Source of the DNA: Paragordius varius
Taxonomy: Eukaryota; Nematomorpha
Length of the DNA stretch: 64,000 nucleotides
NCBI GenBank assembly: GCA_964247055.1
Contig: OZ176059.1
Span: 930,001 to 994,000 of the forward strand
Reading direction: 5' to 3'
This document shows positions 1-12,109 of the stretch, piece by piece; position 1 is the first letter of the stretch, and each line of letters begins with the position of its first letter. The notes beneath the pieces are model-generated. The model saw only the letters and a program-made list of their open reading frames with translations, had not been told where the DNA came from and ran no database searches. Position numbers and translations under genes: made by a program.

Positions 1-850
1 ATAAAATGCAAAAACTAAACTACATACAGTTTGCGATGTATATATACTTTTTGTGAATACAATATTTACATGTTAAGCCAAGGTAAAATAACTTGTGCAG
101 GTTAAATACAAAATTGATACAATCGTTTAACTCATATATAAAAGGTCATCAAAATGGATTCAAATCTAATATATAAATTGGTCTTGTCTAAGGTTAACTA
201 ACTTGATGTATTCTAATCTATCAACCGTTAAAAAATATGGATCGCTTATTAATGCAGTGATTTTTTATCATAACCTGACATCTTCAGACCTGAAACCTAA
301 TCAAATTTCTATTTTATTAGTGAAAACCAAAGAATATAATTTTTATATCAAAATATCATATGTATTTAATGTTATGTGAAACAGATGTATTACAATTTTT
401 GACTATTATTTAACCAAGTGGTCATATTTACAGTCGCGAATGCAATTATAATTATGTTGGAATCTTAATGGTTATTTAAAATCGACAACCCTAACTTTTT
501 GTTACCAAGGTTGCGCATGAAGAAGTAGACGAAGGCTTGAAAATTTTAGGCGAAGTTTGGCTTCTACCTTTAAAAAGTTACAACTATATAAAGATTTTTG
601 AATCTTCCCATCTTAATTGTCCGATAAGTATGCTTTTTGAGGATTGTTCTTAGAAATAATATGTTTAGCTATTCAGAGCATATCTATTTATGATTTTAAA
701 GCAATAATCCATAGCCTTAACATTCGCAATAAAACCAGACAAATTAGTTAAAGATATATTTCACTTTAAAACCTTTTTCATAAGTTTATCTTTTTTTCGT
801 TTAAGACTACTAGTTCCACCCATATACATTTTTTTCGGCTCGTCAATTTT
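1..850. other. AT-rich intergenic DNA, nothing recognised
   Basis: No open frame with protein similarity, no RNA gene and no clear repeat copy was seen here. The stretch is simple AT-rich sequence at the left edge of the window. Confidence 0.5.
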
Positions 851-899
851 TGTTTAAGGACCATCGTTATAGAATAATATATAAACTAGCGTGCTACGT

Positions 900-2880
900 A
901 GCCCGAGGGCAAATTTTTTGCCTTTATACGCGTATGATCTCAATAATTTTGGCGAAAAATAGCCTCAAAAACATATTGTTGAACGGGTTTAAGGGTATAA
1001 AGGCCTCAATCACATTAAATTTAAACAATTTTACAAATAAATATTATTCAAGAATCTTAGTGTAAAAAAACAGAGCTATTATTGGGTGAAACTTGCAAAA
1101 AAGCTTTATTTAAGATCGGGTATATAAATAATAAAAAAGACATGTATGATTTTGTCTTTATGGAGTAAAGAGGTTTGGCTTACATACATTAGGAAAATTC
1201 CTATATATATATATATATATATATTAATTCATAACCTGTGATGCAGTTGATCACTGTAATCAGTGTAATTTGTCCCTATGGAGTAGGTATATATGGCCTA
1301 CACATAATTGGATTGGAGCCTGCGAAGCCACTATTTAAAAAAGGGCTCAACAAAATTGTGATCCATATATGTGGATTATTTCGAAACATTATTTAATAGT
1401 TATGATCTCATTTCAAACGGTGCTTCTTAGAATTTTTAAAATGTGCATTCATATTAATATATTGTTTACTGGGGTAAAGGCCCCAAAGTGACGTCTGGAA
1501 AAAACCGCTATGCTATAATTTTTACCTTTTTATGGGTATTATTCAAAGCGTTTATTGAACTCGTATGGTTTCTTAAGTTTTTTGAATTAGCTCCAAAACC
1601 ACGCTATTTTTGTATGGCTTCTCAGTTTTAAACCCGTATACCCCTACCCATAGGCCTATATGGAAAAAACGCTGAGTTTTCTTTGTGTTAATAAATATTT
1701 GGAATCATGTTTGATACCGTCGTCTAATGGGTTATAAAAATCTTAGCACTAAATAATCGTTATATGATGACGTATTTTTAGGGCATAAAGGCCCCAAATT
1801 AACGGCTAATAAAAAACGCCTGACCTTACTTTATACCTAGTTACGGGTAATATTTCAATTAATGAGCTCATATGACTTCATAAATAATCTGTAAATTAAC
1901 TCTAAAACAACGCAATTTCAATATAGTGGCGCAGTTTTTGGTGGGTGACCCCTTACCCAAGGGCAGGCATAAAAAAGCGTTGGGCAAAATTTTTGCCTTT
2001 ATATGGGGAATATATGAAATTTTCATGGATTCCATATGTTCTTAAAGTTCTTGGAAATATTCCTACAATACTAAAATATTTGCTATGGCTGCGCATTTTC
2101 AGGGCGTAAACTTTAATTAGCGGCTCCTTAAAATAAAAAATATTTGTTTTTTATGAGGTAATAAATATTTTAAGCCCTTATTGTACTCACATAGTCTCAT
2201 AGGTTTTCTGAAATTTAGCTCTCAAGGCATTCTGTATCCATATGGTGAGTCAGTTTAAGCGGGTAGCGCCCTAACCAGGGGCGAAAAAAAGCGCTATATT
2301 AACATTTTTGCCTTATTCCGGGTAATATCTGGAATCATGATTGATTCCATAAGCTCTCATTGGGATTTTCGAAAAATTGCCTCAAAACCAAAAAGTCATT
2401 CTATGGTGGCGCATTTATTATGGCAAGGGCTTAATTAAGGTGTAATTTAATAAAACCGCTCTACTTATTGCCGTTTTACGGGTAATATTGCAAAACATCA
2501 TTTAATTCATATGGCCTGATAAGCTCAAATTTGCCTCCAAAGTCACGGTGTATCGATATGGTCGGGCAGTTGTAGACGAGTGGCCCCTACCCAGAGGCCA
2601 ATATAAAAAAGACATTCGATAAAAATTTTCGCCTTTATAGGGAAACACCTGGAATCATCATTCATCTCATATGTTCTTAATAGTTTTTAAAAGAATTGCT
2701 TCAAAACTATATATTAGTTCAATGATAGCCCATTTTTAAGGCCGTAAAGGGCCTAATTAACATCTAATTTATAAAAAAGCACGCGACTTATATTTTTCCG
2801 TTTAACAGGGATCACCTGGAATCCTCAATGAATTTTTACGGTCTTACACCTTGGGCGAATAGATTCAAAAGATTATTTTT
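900..2880 (+). repeat. Decayed satellite array, unit about 316 bp (dimer of about 158 bp)
   Basis: The phrase GGGCATAAAGGCCCC and its variants recur near 1470, 1785, 2105, 2425 and 2740, a spacing of about 310-322 bp. Between them lies a second set of landmarks: a GGGTGACCCCTACCC-like block, AAAAAAGCGCTGGGC, TTTTTGCCTTTATAGGG, GGAATCATGATTGATTCCAT and TGCCTCAAAAC. Each half-unit shares the TTTTTGCC, ATGG(T/C)TCTCATAAG and GGCGCA(T/G)TTTT words, so the unit is a diverged dimer of about 158 bp. Copies are heavily mutated and no open frame is conserved. It could be an old centromere-type or heterochromatic satellite, or an array formed from an element. Confidence 0.7.
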
Positions 2881-4289
2881 GCGGACTTGGTATTTTTGAA
2901 AAAAATGTCAATTTACGAGGTAGAGCGATTAAAAAGAGGTTCTAAATTAAACAGCCGACTATGTTCGCAAAATATGTAATAAAAATCATATTTAAAATCG
3001 AATGCTCCAACACTTTTTACGGAAAATTAAAGGAACAATTTACTTCTCTTTTCAAAAAACCGTTTTTTACACGGGGTGGGCCGAACTGGGGGCCTAACTC
3101 AAAAAAAGGGCGAAGCTACCGTCGGGCATTCATTAATGATTATCTTTTTTGACATTTGGAGTTGAATGGGTCTACCGGTTTTCCGGAAACAGATCAAAAA
3201 AGCCATCATTTTCCATTTTTTAAATATATTATAGATGTGTTGTGTGCGCTTATAATGTGATTTGTCAAAATTTATCTAATTTTATCAGAATACATTAGTT
3301 TTTAGGAAAAAAATTGGTACGTAGCACACACGGAAAATAAATTTAAACGAATTAAACAGCAAGCTGGTTTGGAAAAGAATTTCTTGAGTTGCAAATTAAA
3401 AAATAACAAAAAAACATAAATTTATAAGATTGTGTTTAAATAAGCTTCGACTTATATCAAGTTTTAAAAATGAAAAAATTAGATTATAAACTAAAATCAA
3501 AAGTTCATAGTATTTTGGCACAATTTTTTGGGGGTATTAAAATTTGAAATATATCAATTTTGTTCAAAACGCCTGTTCGCACCATTTTTTTGTAAACCTG
3601 TTGGGTAGAAATACAAATAGAATTTATCCTTTTGAGTAAAATATATAGTGATGTTCTAAAATATATGAAAGCATACATCTTTTACCATTTCAGGTAAGGA
3701 CCAGGTTAATTTAATACTTATATAAAAATATAGCGTTTATGGACAACACTGATATAAAACTTTAGTACACACTCTTTTGCATATTTAAAACCCAATTTTT
3801 ACATTAAGGTTTACATTTTATTTGAAGCTTATAGACACAAAAGCACACATATTTATGCCCCAATTATTCAATTACTAATTTTACCCAATTAATTTAATTT
3901 TAAAGGAAAATTTTTATACTTATAATATGATTAAAAGAATATTTGACCCTAAATTTGGCTTACCATAATATATATATATATATATATATATAAACATCCT
4001 AACTAGAATCAAGACACACAAGTCCCTCAGATAAGCCCAAGCCATGGGTAAATAGAGGTTTTTAAAATTGTGCCCCAAAAATTTTTGAGCTTTCCGGAAA
4101 ACATGTCGGCTTATTTATATTTAATAACAAATATTGCTTATTTACGAATGCGCGGCCTACCTTTTGAATCAGCCTCGGTATTAAGACGCCTAACCGATTT
4201 AAGGACATTTGTGCAAACTAAGTTACCATTTTTGAACCACTCACGTTTTTAGACTATAACAAAAGAATTCAGTTCACTAATTTTTTTAT
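2881..4289. other. Gene-less AT-rich stretch with a (TA)n microsatellite
   Basis: No gene recognised. A pure TA run lies at about 3968-3992. Around 3060-3220 there is a locally GC-richer patch that looks like old repeat DNA but matches nothing else I can see in the window. Confidence 0.4.
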
Positions 4290-5130
4290 TAGTCGTTGGG
4301 TAAAGCATCGCACTCTGTACGATGCACATAATATTTGGCTTTAAAGCGAATCATTCATGGAATATGATTCATTGTTGCAAAATTTAGCCAGCCCACTTTT
4401 AATATAAGCGGCTGGGTAGGGTAACGCTCTGTGATATTCGCCCTCACATATAATTAATATAGTTTTAAGGTTAATTCTCGTTTTGATATGAGACCGTTTC
4501 TTATCATGGTTTTAAGTATTTGTCGTATTAAATAATCAGCTCTTTTTCGAAAGCGCATGTTTAGGGCTCCGCCCTGTGTAAAATGTGGTACTATTTAAAA
4601 ATCATGGGAATTTTATCTAATCGTCCAGTTAGACATTATAGATTAAATAATAGTTCTTGATATTTCCAGTATAAAAGAAAAAACTTTATTCTATCGGTTT
4701 TTTGTTTCTGCTAGCCAGAGCTCCACCCTCTACAAGACGAGCCATACAAAAATATTGTGGTAAGGCTAAATCCAAGTTATAAGAAAATGTGATATATTGT
4801 TTTCCGTATAAACGCAAATGCAGCGCATTTTTAATATAAAATATAAGGTGACTTTAAAGCTAGCTTCATGAAAATTAATAAAATCATATTGATGTGTATA
4901 AAGGCAAAAATTTTAGTCCGACGCTTTTTTCTATTAACCTATGAGTAGAACTTCACCCTCTGTAAAAAAACCCCATCAATTAGCTTGCTAGCAACTTTAC
5001 AGAAAACCTAGGAGACCACATGGAATAAATATTGATTTTAACATTTCTCGTTCAAAGGCATAATTATTTTTTAAGCGATTTTATATTTCCAGGGTAGTAC
5101 GTCACACTATGATGAATACGCCTCCAAAGG
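4290..5130 (-). repeat. Satellite-related DNA in inverted orientation
   Basis: Words from the 900-2880 satellite appear here on the opposite strand: AAGGCAAAAATTTTAGTCC near 4903 followed by GACGCTTTTTT, and repeated phrases of the type CCACCCTCTGTAAAA near 4425, 4570, 4725 and 4970. Spacing is irregular (about 125-240 bp), so this is a more degraded block of the same or a sister satellite. Confidence 0.5.
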
Positions 5131-6589
5131 TAAAAATCGTCCCTACGAACTATATATCTATTTTATGGCAGGCAAATACATTATCCAAATTGCCATTGTT
5201 TACTAAGTCATGGCGACGCGACAGAATACAGCTAATATTATTATAAATACATGATAAAATATAAGCGTTTTACTAATGAAAGTAATGGTGGAAATTAATC
5301 ATTTGATTGGCGCATTATATTTTATGGTTTATTTCCCTTATATAGCGTTTGACACACATATTTTTGCGGGGTATGAATATTTATAATTCACTTTAAAAAA
5401 TTTAATAACCCAAAACGTAGTGCACAAAAGAATTTATTAAACATTATGTATTTTATTAGTCCTAAATAACCACAATGGTATTTATTTAACATAGGTCATA
5501 AGATAATGAAGCGCCATCAATTGAATAAATATTGTTGACATTCAATATTTCATATATTATTATATTTAATAAAATATTATTATTTTACCAATAAAATGGT
5601 TATGATATGAAATCGTTTGCACTCTCATATATAAAATGGTCGGTATAGGCTTGGACGAAGTTTGATCGTTTTTGGAAAAATTTAAGTATATGCACAAAAA
5701 AAGCTATTTTTAATCGATGGATAATATACAAAGTGTACTTTATCAAGGGTCATTTTGATTTAATATTGATATGATGTTATATAATATGCAACAAAACATA
5801 ACTCTATTTTATATATTACTTTGCTATTCAATGCATACTTATAATACTTTTCTGTTATTGATATTTTACGTGAAAAGTTATATACTACGTGACAAGTTTT
5901 AGACTACGTGACTGTTTTATAAATGCACACTCATCATTCTCATTAATTTGTATATGTTAATGCACGATAAAAATGTATAATAAGATCCGTATACATTTCT
6001 CGGAATTAAATATAACCTATATAAACAACAACTTCTTTAAGTCCATTGCATTACTGTGTTTTCCTATTATTGTGTTATAATAAATTATACCCAACTGATA
6101 TTAATCAGGTAAAATCCCAAAAAAATATTTTGGCGGCTATAGTACTTTTAATTTGTTATTTTATAATTTAGTCCAATATGCCTCTAAAAATATAAATTAA
6201 AACTCGAACTTTTTAATGCGTAAATATTATATAAAATAATATTTATTTGGGTTTGCATGTTTTGGAGTTTCTAAACTCGGTTAACACAATTAAAACAACA
6301 TCAACAATATAAAAATTATGAACAAAAACGATTTTGAAGTTTTCATCAAATGTTATCGCAAAGACCTCAATCAATTTTTTTTATTTAAATTATTCATACT
6401 TGAATATGATAATAGATTTTACATGTCCTAGCAAAAAAGTTCATTTGTATTTTTGATGAAAAACGGTGTTCAGCCGCAAAAATCCGATATTTTATTTGGT
6501 AATTAATTTTTACTTTAAGATACGTATCTTATTTATTTTTGGAAATCTCCATAAAACTACAAAATTATTTTAGATATCTGTAAAAATAC
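5131..6589. other. AT-rich intergenic DNA downstream of the transporter gene
   Basis: No gene, RNA or repeat copy could be supported between the satellite remnant and the 3' end of the minus-strand transporter gene. Confidence 0.45.
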
Positions 6590-6595
6590 TTTATT
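6590..6595 (-). terminator. Candidate polyadenylation signal of the SLC35G1-like gene
   Basis: AATAAA on the minus strand, about 88 bases after the stop codon of the transporter reading frame. In AT-rich DNA this hexamer is frequent, so the assignment is only positional. Confidence 0.35.
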
Positions 6596-6682
6596 AAAAT
6601 TATACATATATATTAATTGGATTATAAAAAAATATATTAGCTATTAAAAAAATATTATTTTTTTCCGTTTGATTACACACCA

Positions 6683-8167
6683 TTAAAACAAATGTTGCGA
6701 GATTAAAGGCCCATTTTCACGGGCAGTTAAAGTCCATTTCCTTAAACCGTAACATACAATACTAAGCATGATTACAATCGTCCCTACCCAACTTGTCCAA
6801 TGTGGCATGATGTGTTGAAACCATATCTGAAGCAATTGGGAATATATGATGGCAGTTGCATTTAAGGCTGCAACTATGCCAACCCTTTCATGTTGTAATC
6901 CAAGGTATAAAAAAATTTGACTTAGAGTTCCAAACACTGATGCCCCTATCACCAACCATCGATCCATATTGCTGTCATCGTTTGTGTTTGTTGGGCTCAA
7001 GCATGGTGGTAGGCTAAATAGGTGAAGACTAATCCCTATTATACCAAGTAACACGATACCTTGGACCGAAAAATAAAACATATTAACGGCTAGTGGTGTT
7101 TCACGGTTTCTTTTGACGAAAACCATGGAAAACGATATGGTAATGGCCGAAGTTAAAGCAAATACTACCCCTGTAATGGTTGAATCATGTTTTGATGATG
7201 TTGATGATAACGATGAAATTTGATTCTGTTTTTGTTGATTATGGAATACTGAACTATTTGCGATAATTGATGATGGTTGAGTAATGGATGTTTTCGCCAT
7301 TCCAACACCAAATATGGCTTGGGGTCGGGTTATAAATATTACACCAATGATAGTTGTAAGTATGATAGCTATATCAAACGGTTTAACATTCCGTTCCTCA
7401 CGTAAAAATATGGATCCTATAATGATTACAAATAGCGGGGATGTTCGACATATCGCGTTGGCATCTGATATGGGTATATAGTGATAGGAATATACCATAG
7501 CCGTAATACCTATGATTGTCATGATACTACGGAAACTTAATGAACCAAAATCTCCCCAACTATTGGGTAGGAGGGATTGTTTGAAATACAGTAATATCGG
7601 TATACAAGCTAGTAATTGAAATATAAATCGTATAACAGTTATCTCAAGCGGAGATATGGATTTTACATAAGATATGAATAAAGCTGCTATCGAAGTACAC
7701 ACACATTGAACCAAAGTAAATTGAATACCCAATGTTAATGTGATGTATGCCTTAATACCTTGATATAAATGAATGAATTTAGCGTTGAATTTCTTTTGAT
7801 TCGCTAATCCCTTGCTAACTAGCTGCTTTAATTTATGTTTAGCGACATTTTTTTGATATTGTGTTTTGTCAAAATTTTTAAGCGATTGAACATTCTTTGG
7901 GGTGATATTATGGAATATAGGCGAGAAATATGTTGGTTTAGAAGGCGTCCCTAACACATTTTCATCGATATTGTTATTGTTTTTATTAGTAACTAATAAT
8001 GTTATTGGTTTATCGATATGAATTTTTTGGTGCTCTCCTGTGCATTTTAAACTTGAGGTATCAGTTTTTGTATCAAATGATACATTAGTATGGAAAGGAT
8101 CAGGAAGATACTGTAAATTCTTGGAGTCCGATAAAAATCTTTGAACCAAGTTAAAATTATTTTTCAT
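6683..8167 (-). CDS. SLC35G1: SLC35G1-like EamA/DMT-family membrane transporter
   Basis: A single uninterrupted frame of 494 residues from the first true ATG. The frame extends 12 codons further upstream but has no ATG there and meets a stop. Residues about 1-135 are hydrophilic. An EamA repeat follows at about 138-283 (around IRFIFQLLACIPILLYF, YHYIPISDANAI and FLREER), then a Ser/Thr/Gln-rich loop at about 287-330. A second EamA repeat lies at about 332-481, with LGLQHERVGIVAALNAT near its end. The two five-helix halves give about ten membrane spans. The family is drug/metabolite transporter DMT. SLC35G1 (TMEM20) is the closest remembered match through the 'IPxxDAxxI...SPLF' and 'FLREE' blocks. 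Vertebrate SLC35G1 is shorter (roughly 365 residues), so the N-terminal tail and loop are lineage extras. Substrate cannot be read from sequence. The gene looks intact and intronless in its coding part. Confidence 0.85.
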   Translation of the reverse strand: MKNNFNLVQRFLSDSKNLQYLPDPFHTNVSFDTKTDTSSLKCTGEHQKIHIDKPITLLVTNKNNNNIDENVLGTPSKPTYFSPIFHNITPKNVQSLKNFDKTQYQKNVAKHKLKQLVSKGLANQKKFNAKFIHLYQGIKAYITLTLGIQFTLVQCVCTSIAALFISYVKSISPLEITVIRFIFQLLACIPILLYFKQSLLPNSWGDFGSLSFRSIMTIIGITAMVYSYHYIPISDANAICRTSPLFVIIIGSIFLREERNVKPFDIAIILTTIIGVIFITRPQAIFGVGMAKTSITQPSSIIANSSVFHNQQKQNQISSLSSTSSKHDSTITGVVFALTSAITISFSMVFVKRNRETPLAVNMFYFSVQGIVLLGIIGISLHLFSLPPCLSPTNTNDDSNMDRWLVIGASVFGTLSQIFLYLGLQHERVGIVAALNATAIIYSQLLQIWFQHIMPHWTSWVGTIVIMLSIVCYGLRKWTLTARENGPLISQHLF

Positions 8168-8724
8168 TATCTGTCTTTTATACCCGATGTTTCGCACACT
8201 CAATAATTACTAAATATTTATTAAAATATTAAAAAACGGCCATATCATGTGTTTAAAAAATATTTTTATAGTAGTCACATTGTATAAAGGATTTATACGT
8301 TATAGTTCCTTAATTGTTTATTTCATATTTACGACGCACGCCGATAAAGCGCAATTTGTTTAATATTTTTAATCATCATTGTGATCATAACTGTATTTAC
8401 TAAAATCTTTTGGGGTATATGTATTTTCTGGCGGTATGTAATTACATAAGATACTCTTAATTTTGGGTTTTTTCTGTAAATTAAGATATTCATCTCATAT
8501 CTATTTGTGCATTTAGAGTAAAATACCCATCTTTTATCTCTTATGGTGGCGAAAAAAACTTGTACAAATTTTTTTGATTTTATTATTAGCAATTGACGAT
8601 ATTTTGAAAATACTGTGGTGTGAATTTTACCTTGAAGCGTACCCATAGATATATTAAATTTTTATGTAAAATTAACTACTCCTTTCACGTACACACAAAT
8701 GGTCTGAAACAGAAAGGTTAAAAA

Positions 8725-9031
8725 CAGGAGTGTCCAACATAAATGCTATAGCGGGTCGCATTATTAACTTACAAAATCTGCCAGCCCGCTTTTGAAATAG
8801 ATATGGGCATTCATAAATAATTTATTTGGTTTTAAACGTAAGACTAAAAAAATTAAACACAATCGAACAATTTTAACGTTTTTGGCAATTAATTAGGCTT
8901 ATTCAGAAAAAGAATAATTTAAGAAATATCAATTTTACTAGGCCCTTTTAAGCGTATTTTTGCAAATTACAGATCTAAATTTTTTACGGGTTGCAATATA
9001 TCCTCGGACGGCCGCGTGTTTAACACCCTTG
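8725..9031. mobile_element. hAT-type MITE or remnant (CAGGAGTGTCC ends)
   Basis: It begins CAGGAGTGTCCAACAT and ends GTGTTTAACACCCTTG, whose reverse complement starts CAAGGGTGTTAAACA, giving imperfect hAT-style inverted ends with the GGCCGC motif just inside. The 8-bp flanks are GTTAAAAA and GTTTAGAA (6 of 8 equal), a plausible decayed target duplication. No transposase frame. Confidence 0.55.
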
Positions 9032-9386
9032 GTTTAGAATATTTCTTTTGAAATCGTTCGAGGTCAACACTTTAAGCGGAATTGGCATAACATCTTTACA
9101 GATATAAATATCGAAGCTATACGCTACAAGCCAAACAATAAAAATAAGAAATGCAAGTAAAGTAACATTTACAACCATTTAATGACTTATTAAAGTAACA
9201 CTTAGTTCAAATATATGAATTAGACAACATGAGCTTTGGGATGATACAAAAAGACTTGATTTAATCCTTTCGCTTAATGAGCCCGACTCAAATGTGTTAT
9301 AGCTTAAAAATTAAGATGAGAAAATGTTGAGCATCACGGTTATTGTGACAAGAGAAAAATTTGAACCATATAACTTAAAAAAATAT

Positions 9387-9394
9387 GGTATAAC
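9387..9394. repeat. Target-site duplication, left copy (GGTATAAC)
   Basis: GGTATAAC abuts the left end of the hAT element and is repeated exactly at 11746-11753 after the right end. Eight bases is the hallmark length for hAT insertions. Confidence 0.9.
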
Positions 9395-10031
9395 TAAGGT
9401 GACCAGACGTCCCGCTTTTGGCGGGACAGTCCCGCTTTTTCACACTTTGTCCCGCGTCCCGCTACGTTTTTTAAATGTCCCGCTTTTTCAAGATTATATA
9501 AAAAATATTTTTTTAACACATTTAGATTTTTTATTAATAATTTATTTTTTTTATTCGTTTAAATTTTTTATCATTAGTTATCTTTAAAATCTATATCAAT
9601 TTTAAATTACATTTTTTTATTATTTTTTTCAAATTTATATCATGTGATTATACACTTTGCTTCCTACTCTTACTACCAACATTATCAAAAAGACTAATTA
9701 ATACCACAAATCGGTAGCTTATATAACTTCAGAAAATTAAGGTAATGAAATGTATTTTTATACTAATATTTTAGTTATATTACCTGCCAATCTTATCAAA
9801 AAGACAGATTAATACCAAAAATCGGTAGCTCATACGTTTACTCCAGAAAATTAAGGTAATATTTTTTTAAACTAATATTAGTAAAAAAATATGAGTACAA
9901 AAAAAGATTATAAATTCAACAATGAATTAATCAAAGAATCTTTTATCAAAAAGGGGAATTCACCCTAGCACATGGCGGCACATGATATTACAAAGCATAT
10001 GAAAACATAGAAACATAAAAAATGTTTAGAT

Positions 10032-10553
10032 GTGGCATCATTATCTCACAAAAAGAGCGATTTTTATCGAAAACCAGAAAAGAATTTGGCACTGGCCGAA
10101 GGCGTTTTATCTTTTCACGCGGTTAATCACAATCATTCCTTTAGATCTATGGATTGTACCTCACAGATCCGTACCTTATTCAATAAAAAATTTACATATG
10201 CCCGTACAAAAGCTGAAGTCATTGTATGCAATGTCCTTTCGCCACATGCCTTTTCTGAAATACGAAAAGATTTGCTGAAAATTAATTTCATATCGCTATA
10301 CTCTGCTGCATCAAATCACATGGAAACAAAATTATTTCCCTCTTTAATAAGATATTTTTATCTAGAAACCGGAGTAAAAAATAATAGTTCTATTTCTCTC
10401 GGTGAAAATTCTGACATAATTTTTACTTCAATAATGACTATTCTAAAAAAATATAATTTAAAAACAAAATCATCGCATATTGCGCTAACAACATCAATAC
10501 GAACTTCGGTGGAAAAGCAAGGAGGGGAACTAAAAATATTTTTCATAAATTAG
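10032..10553 (+). pseudogene. hAT transposase fragment, N-terminal/central part
   Basis: An open stretch of about 173 codons within the hAT element. It contains SLFNKKF-like then YARTKAEVIVCNVLSPHAF, a motif I associate with BED-finger hAT transposases (the 'ARTKxExIVxNVLxP' block preceding the RNase H-like catalytic core). Upstream, near 9966-10020, the residues GTHDITKH-like and KHKK resemble the end of a BED zinc finger but are out of a continuous frame. The frame stops at 10551 with the catalytic core following in disrupted form. Plain DNA-transposon debris, not a host gene. Confidence 0.7.
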
Positions 10554-11368
10554 CAGATAATCTTAATCAAAACATTATTGGCGTTGGGTGTGCAGCGCAT
10601 TTACACAACGCTATTCAAACACCTGCTGATTTGATATCCCTAGATATGGAAAATGTAGTTGTTAAAATACATTCCTTTTTTATATACACGGTACACGTTG
10701 AAACGCATAAGGGAATTCTGTCAAAATGCAGAAGTTTATTATCAAAATATGCTTGGATATTGTAAAACTCGTTAGTTAGCTATTCTGCCAGCTATTGAAA
10801 GAATTTTAAAAATGTATGATCCTTTAAAATCCTATTTTTTATCACAGGACAAATGTCCTACAACTTTCGAAAAGTTTTTTGAAAGCGATTTTTCAAAAAT
10901 ATGGTTAGAATCCTTACATAATCAAGCTTGTCTCTTTCAAAATGTTATTGATAGAAGGTGACAAAATTTTGGCAATCAAAGTAGCCATTGAAGTTGGTAA
11001 CCTATAATTCCAATGTCAAGAAAGGTTAGAAAATAATTTTATACCATTAACCACCGCAATATTATAATTAATTTAGAAAAACAAAGCTTAATAAATCGCC
11101 AAGATATCCTGCACCTTATAAAAATGTTTTATACAAACTGTAAAGATTATTAGGAAGACTGGACGGTGCAATCCAATGATCATTGGATATCATTAAAACC
11201 AGAATTTAATTGGTGCGATGTTCAACGATCATTTGATTACATCTGCATCTCCCAAAGATTCCCAAAAAGTAATCTTTCAGAAAAGGATCCTTTTTCTGAA
11301 GAGTTAAAAAATATATTAATAATGACAAACTTAAATTATGGACTACAAAAAATACAGTAGAAAAGAAA

Positions 11369-11632
11369 TTGTTAGAAATATTTCATCATTTGGAAACAAA
11401 CTATGTTCCATACAATATTTTAAAAATTGTAGAATTGGCACTATCTTTACCTACCAACGCTGCTACTGAGCGCGTTTTTTCCACACTAAATCAGGTGTGG
11501 ACATCGGAAAAATCAAATTTGACAAATACTTGTTTAAAAAAGGATGAAAATCTGCTAAAACGCATTCCCTCAAATAAAAAATTATACCAAAAAATAAAAT
11601 ATTTATATATATTTATAATGTATTTGTGTTAA
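11369..11632 (+). pseudogene. hAT transposase C-terminal dimerisation fragment
   Basis: About 87 codons ending in a stop just before the right end of the element. It contains VELALSLPTNAATERVFSTL, a form of the hAT C-terminal dimerisation motif 'PxSxAxxERxFSxLN'. It lies in a different frame from the upstream fragment, and a further open piece at 11166-11360 (HWISLKPEFNWCDVQRSF) belongs to the same protein. Together they show the transposase was full length and has since been broken. Confidence 0.8.
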
Positions 11633-11745
11633 AATTAAATAAATATTACAATAAATTTTTTTGTATAAAAATTTTTGGTTGGACCCCCATGCCCCCCTTT
11701 CTCAGATTTGTCCCGCTTTTTTCTTCAAAAAATCTGGTCACTTTA

Positions 11746-11753
11746 GGTATAAC
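11746..11753. repeat. Target-site duplication, right copy (GGTATAAC)
   Basis: Exact repeat of the eight bases at 9387-9394, immediately after the terminal ...GGTCACTTTA of the hAT element. Confidence 0.9.
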
Positions 11754-11944
11754 CCATATTTATTAAATGTATTTTCAGCCTGCTTATTCTCAAGGCATAT
11801 TAACATGGTCAAATTTTATTCACCTTGACGAATGAACATGACCCTTTAACCAATGAAAATGGAAATTAAAATTATCTAAGCAAAACGCAAAGGGCCAAAT
11901 ATTTTTTTTCGAAAAGACAATCATACTTTCTTAAGCTTGGTGTG

Positions 11945-12107
11945 GACACAACAAGGTGTTTATGATCTGCTAGAGTTTAAACCATGAAACTATGCAATTT
12001 TTTAATCATCATTGTCAACCCTAAGCAAACAAGTGGTTAGAGATTTTACAAATTTTGATACAAAATAAGTCCTTACCTTTAAAACAGAAAGGTATTCTAA
12101 ACTATAA
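11945..12107 (+). mobile_element. Degraded tRNA-derived SINE copy
   Basis: Aligns by eye with the better SINE copy at 24709-24897. GAGTTTAAACCATGAAACTA corresponds to GAGTTCGAACCCCGAAACTA there. Next comes ATCATCATTGTCAACCCTA (against TATCACTATCAGCCCTG), and the tail TCCTTACCTTTAAAACAGAA is followed by GGTATTCTAAACT. The tRNA-like head is too decayed to fold. Confidence 0.6.
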
Positions 12108-12109
12108 AT

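Larger units (their letters stand above)
9395..11745 (+). mobile_element. Decayed autonomous hAT DNA transposon
   Basis: The left end is TAAGGTGACCAGACGTCCCG and the right end reverse-complements to TAAAGTGACCAGA, so the inverted ends match at 12 of 13 positions. Exact 8-bp target duplications flank it. Inside the left end, CCCGCTTTTGGCGGGAC forms a small hairpin and GTCCCGC recurs several times, as in the subterminal repeats of many hAT elements. Transposase pieces are on the plus strand: a middle part at about 10032-10553 and a C-terminal dimerisation region at 11369-11630. The element is about 2.35 kb, in the usual size range. The coding part is broken by stops and frame changes, so it is inactive. 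Divergence of the ends and frames suggests moderate age. Confidence 0.88.

Noticed and set aside
7284-7481. Plus-strand frame within the transporter gene
   Set aside because: Antisense shadow of the SLC35G1-like reading frame.
8329-8646. 105-codon minus-strand frame upstream of the SLC35G1-like gene
   Set aside because: No recognisable motif, and composition typical of chance frames in AT-rich DNA. A small lineage-specific gene cannot be excluded.
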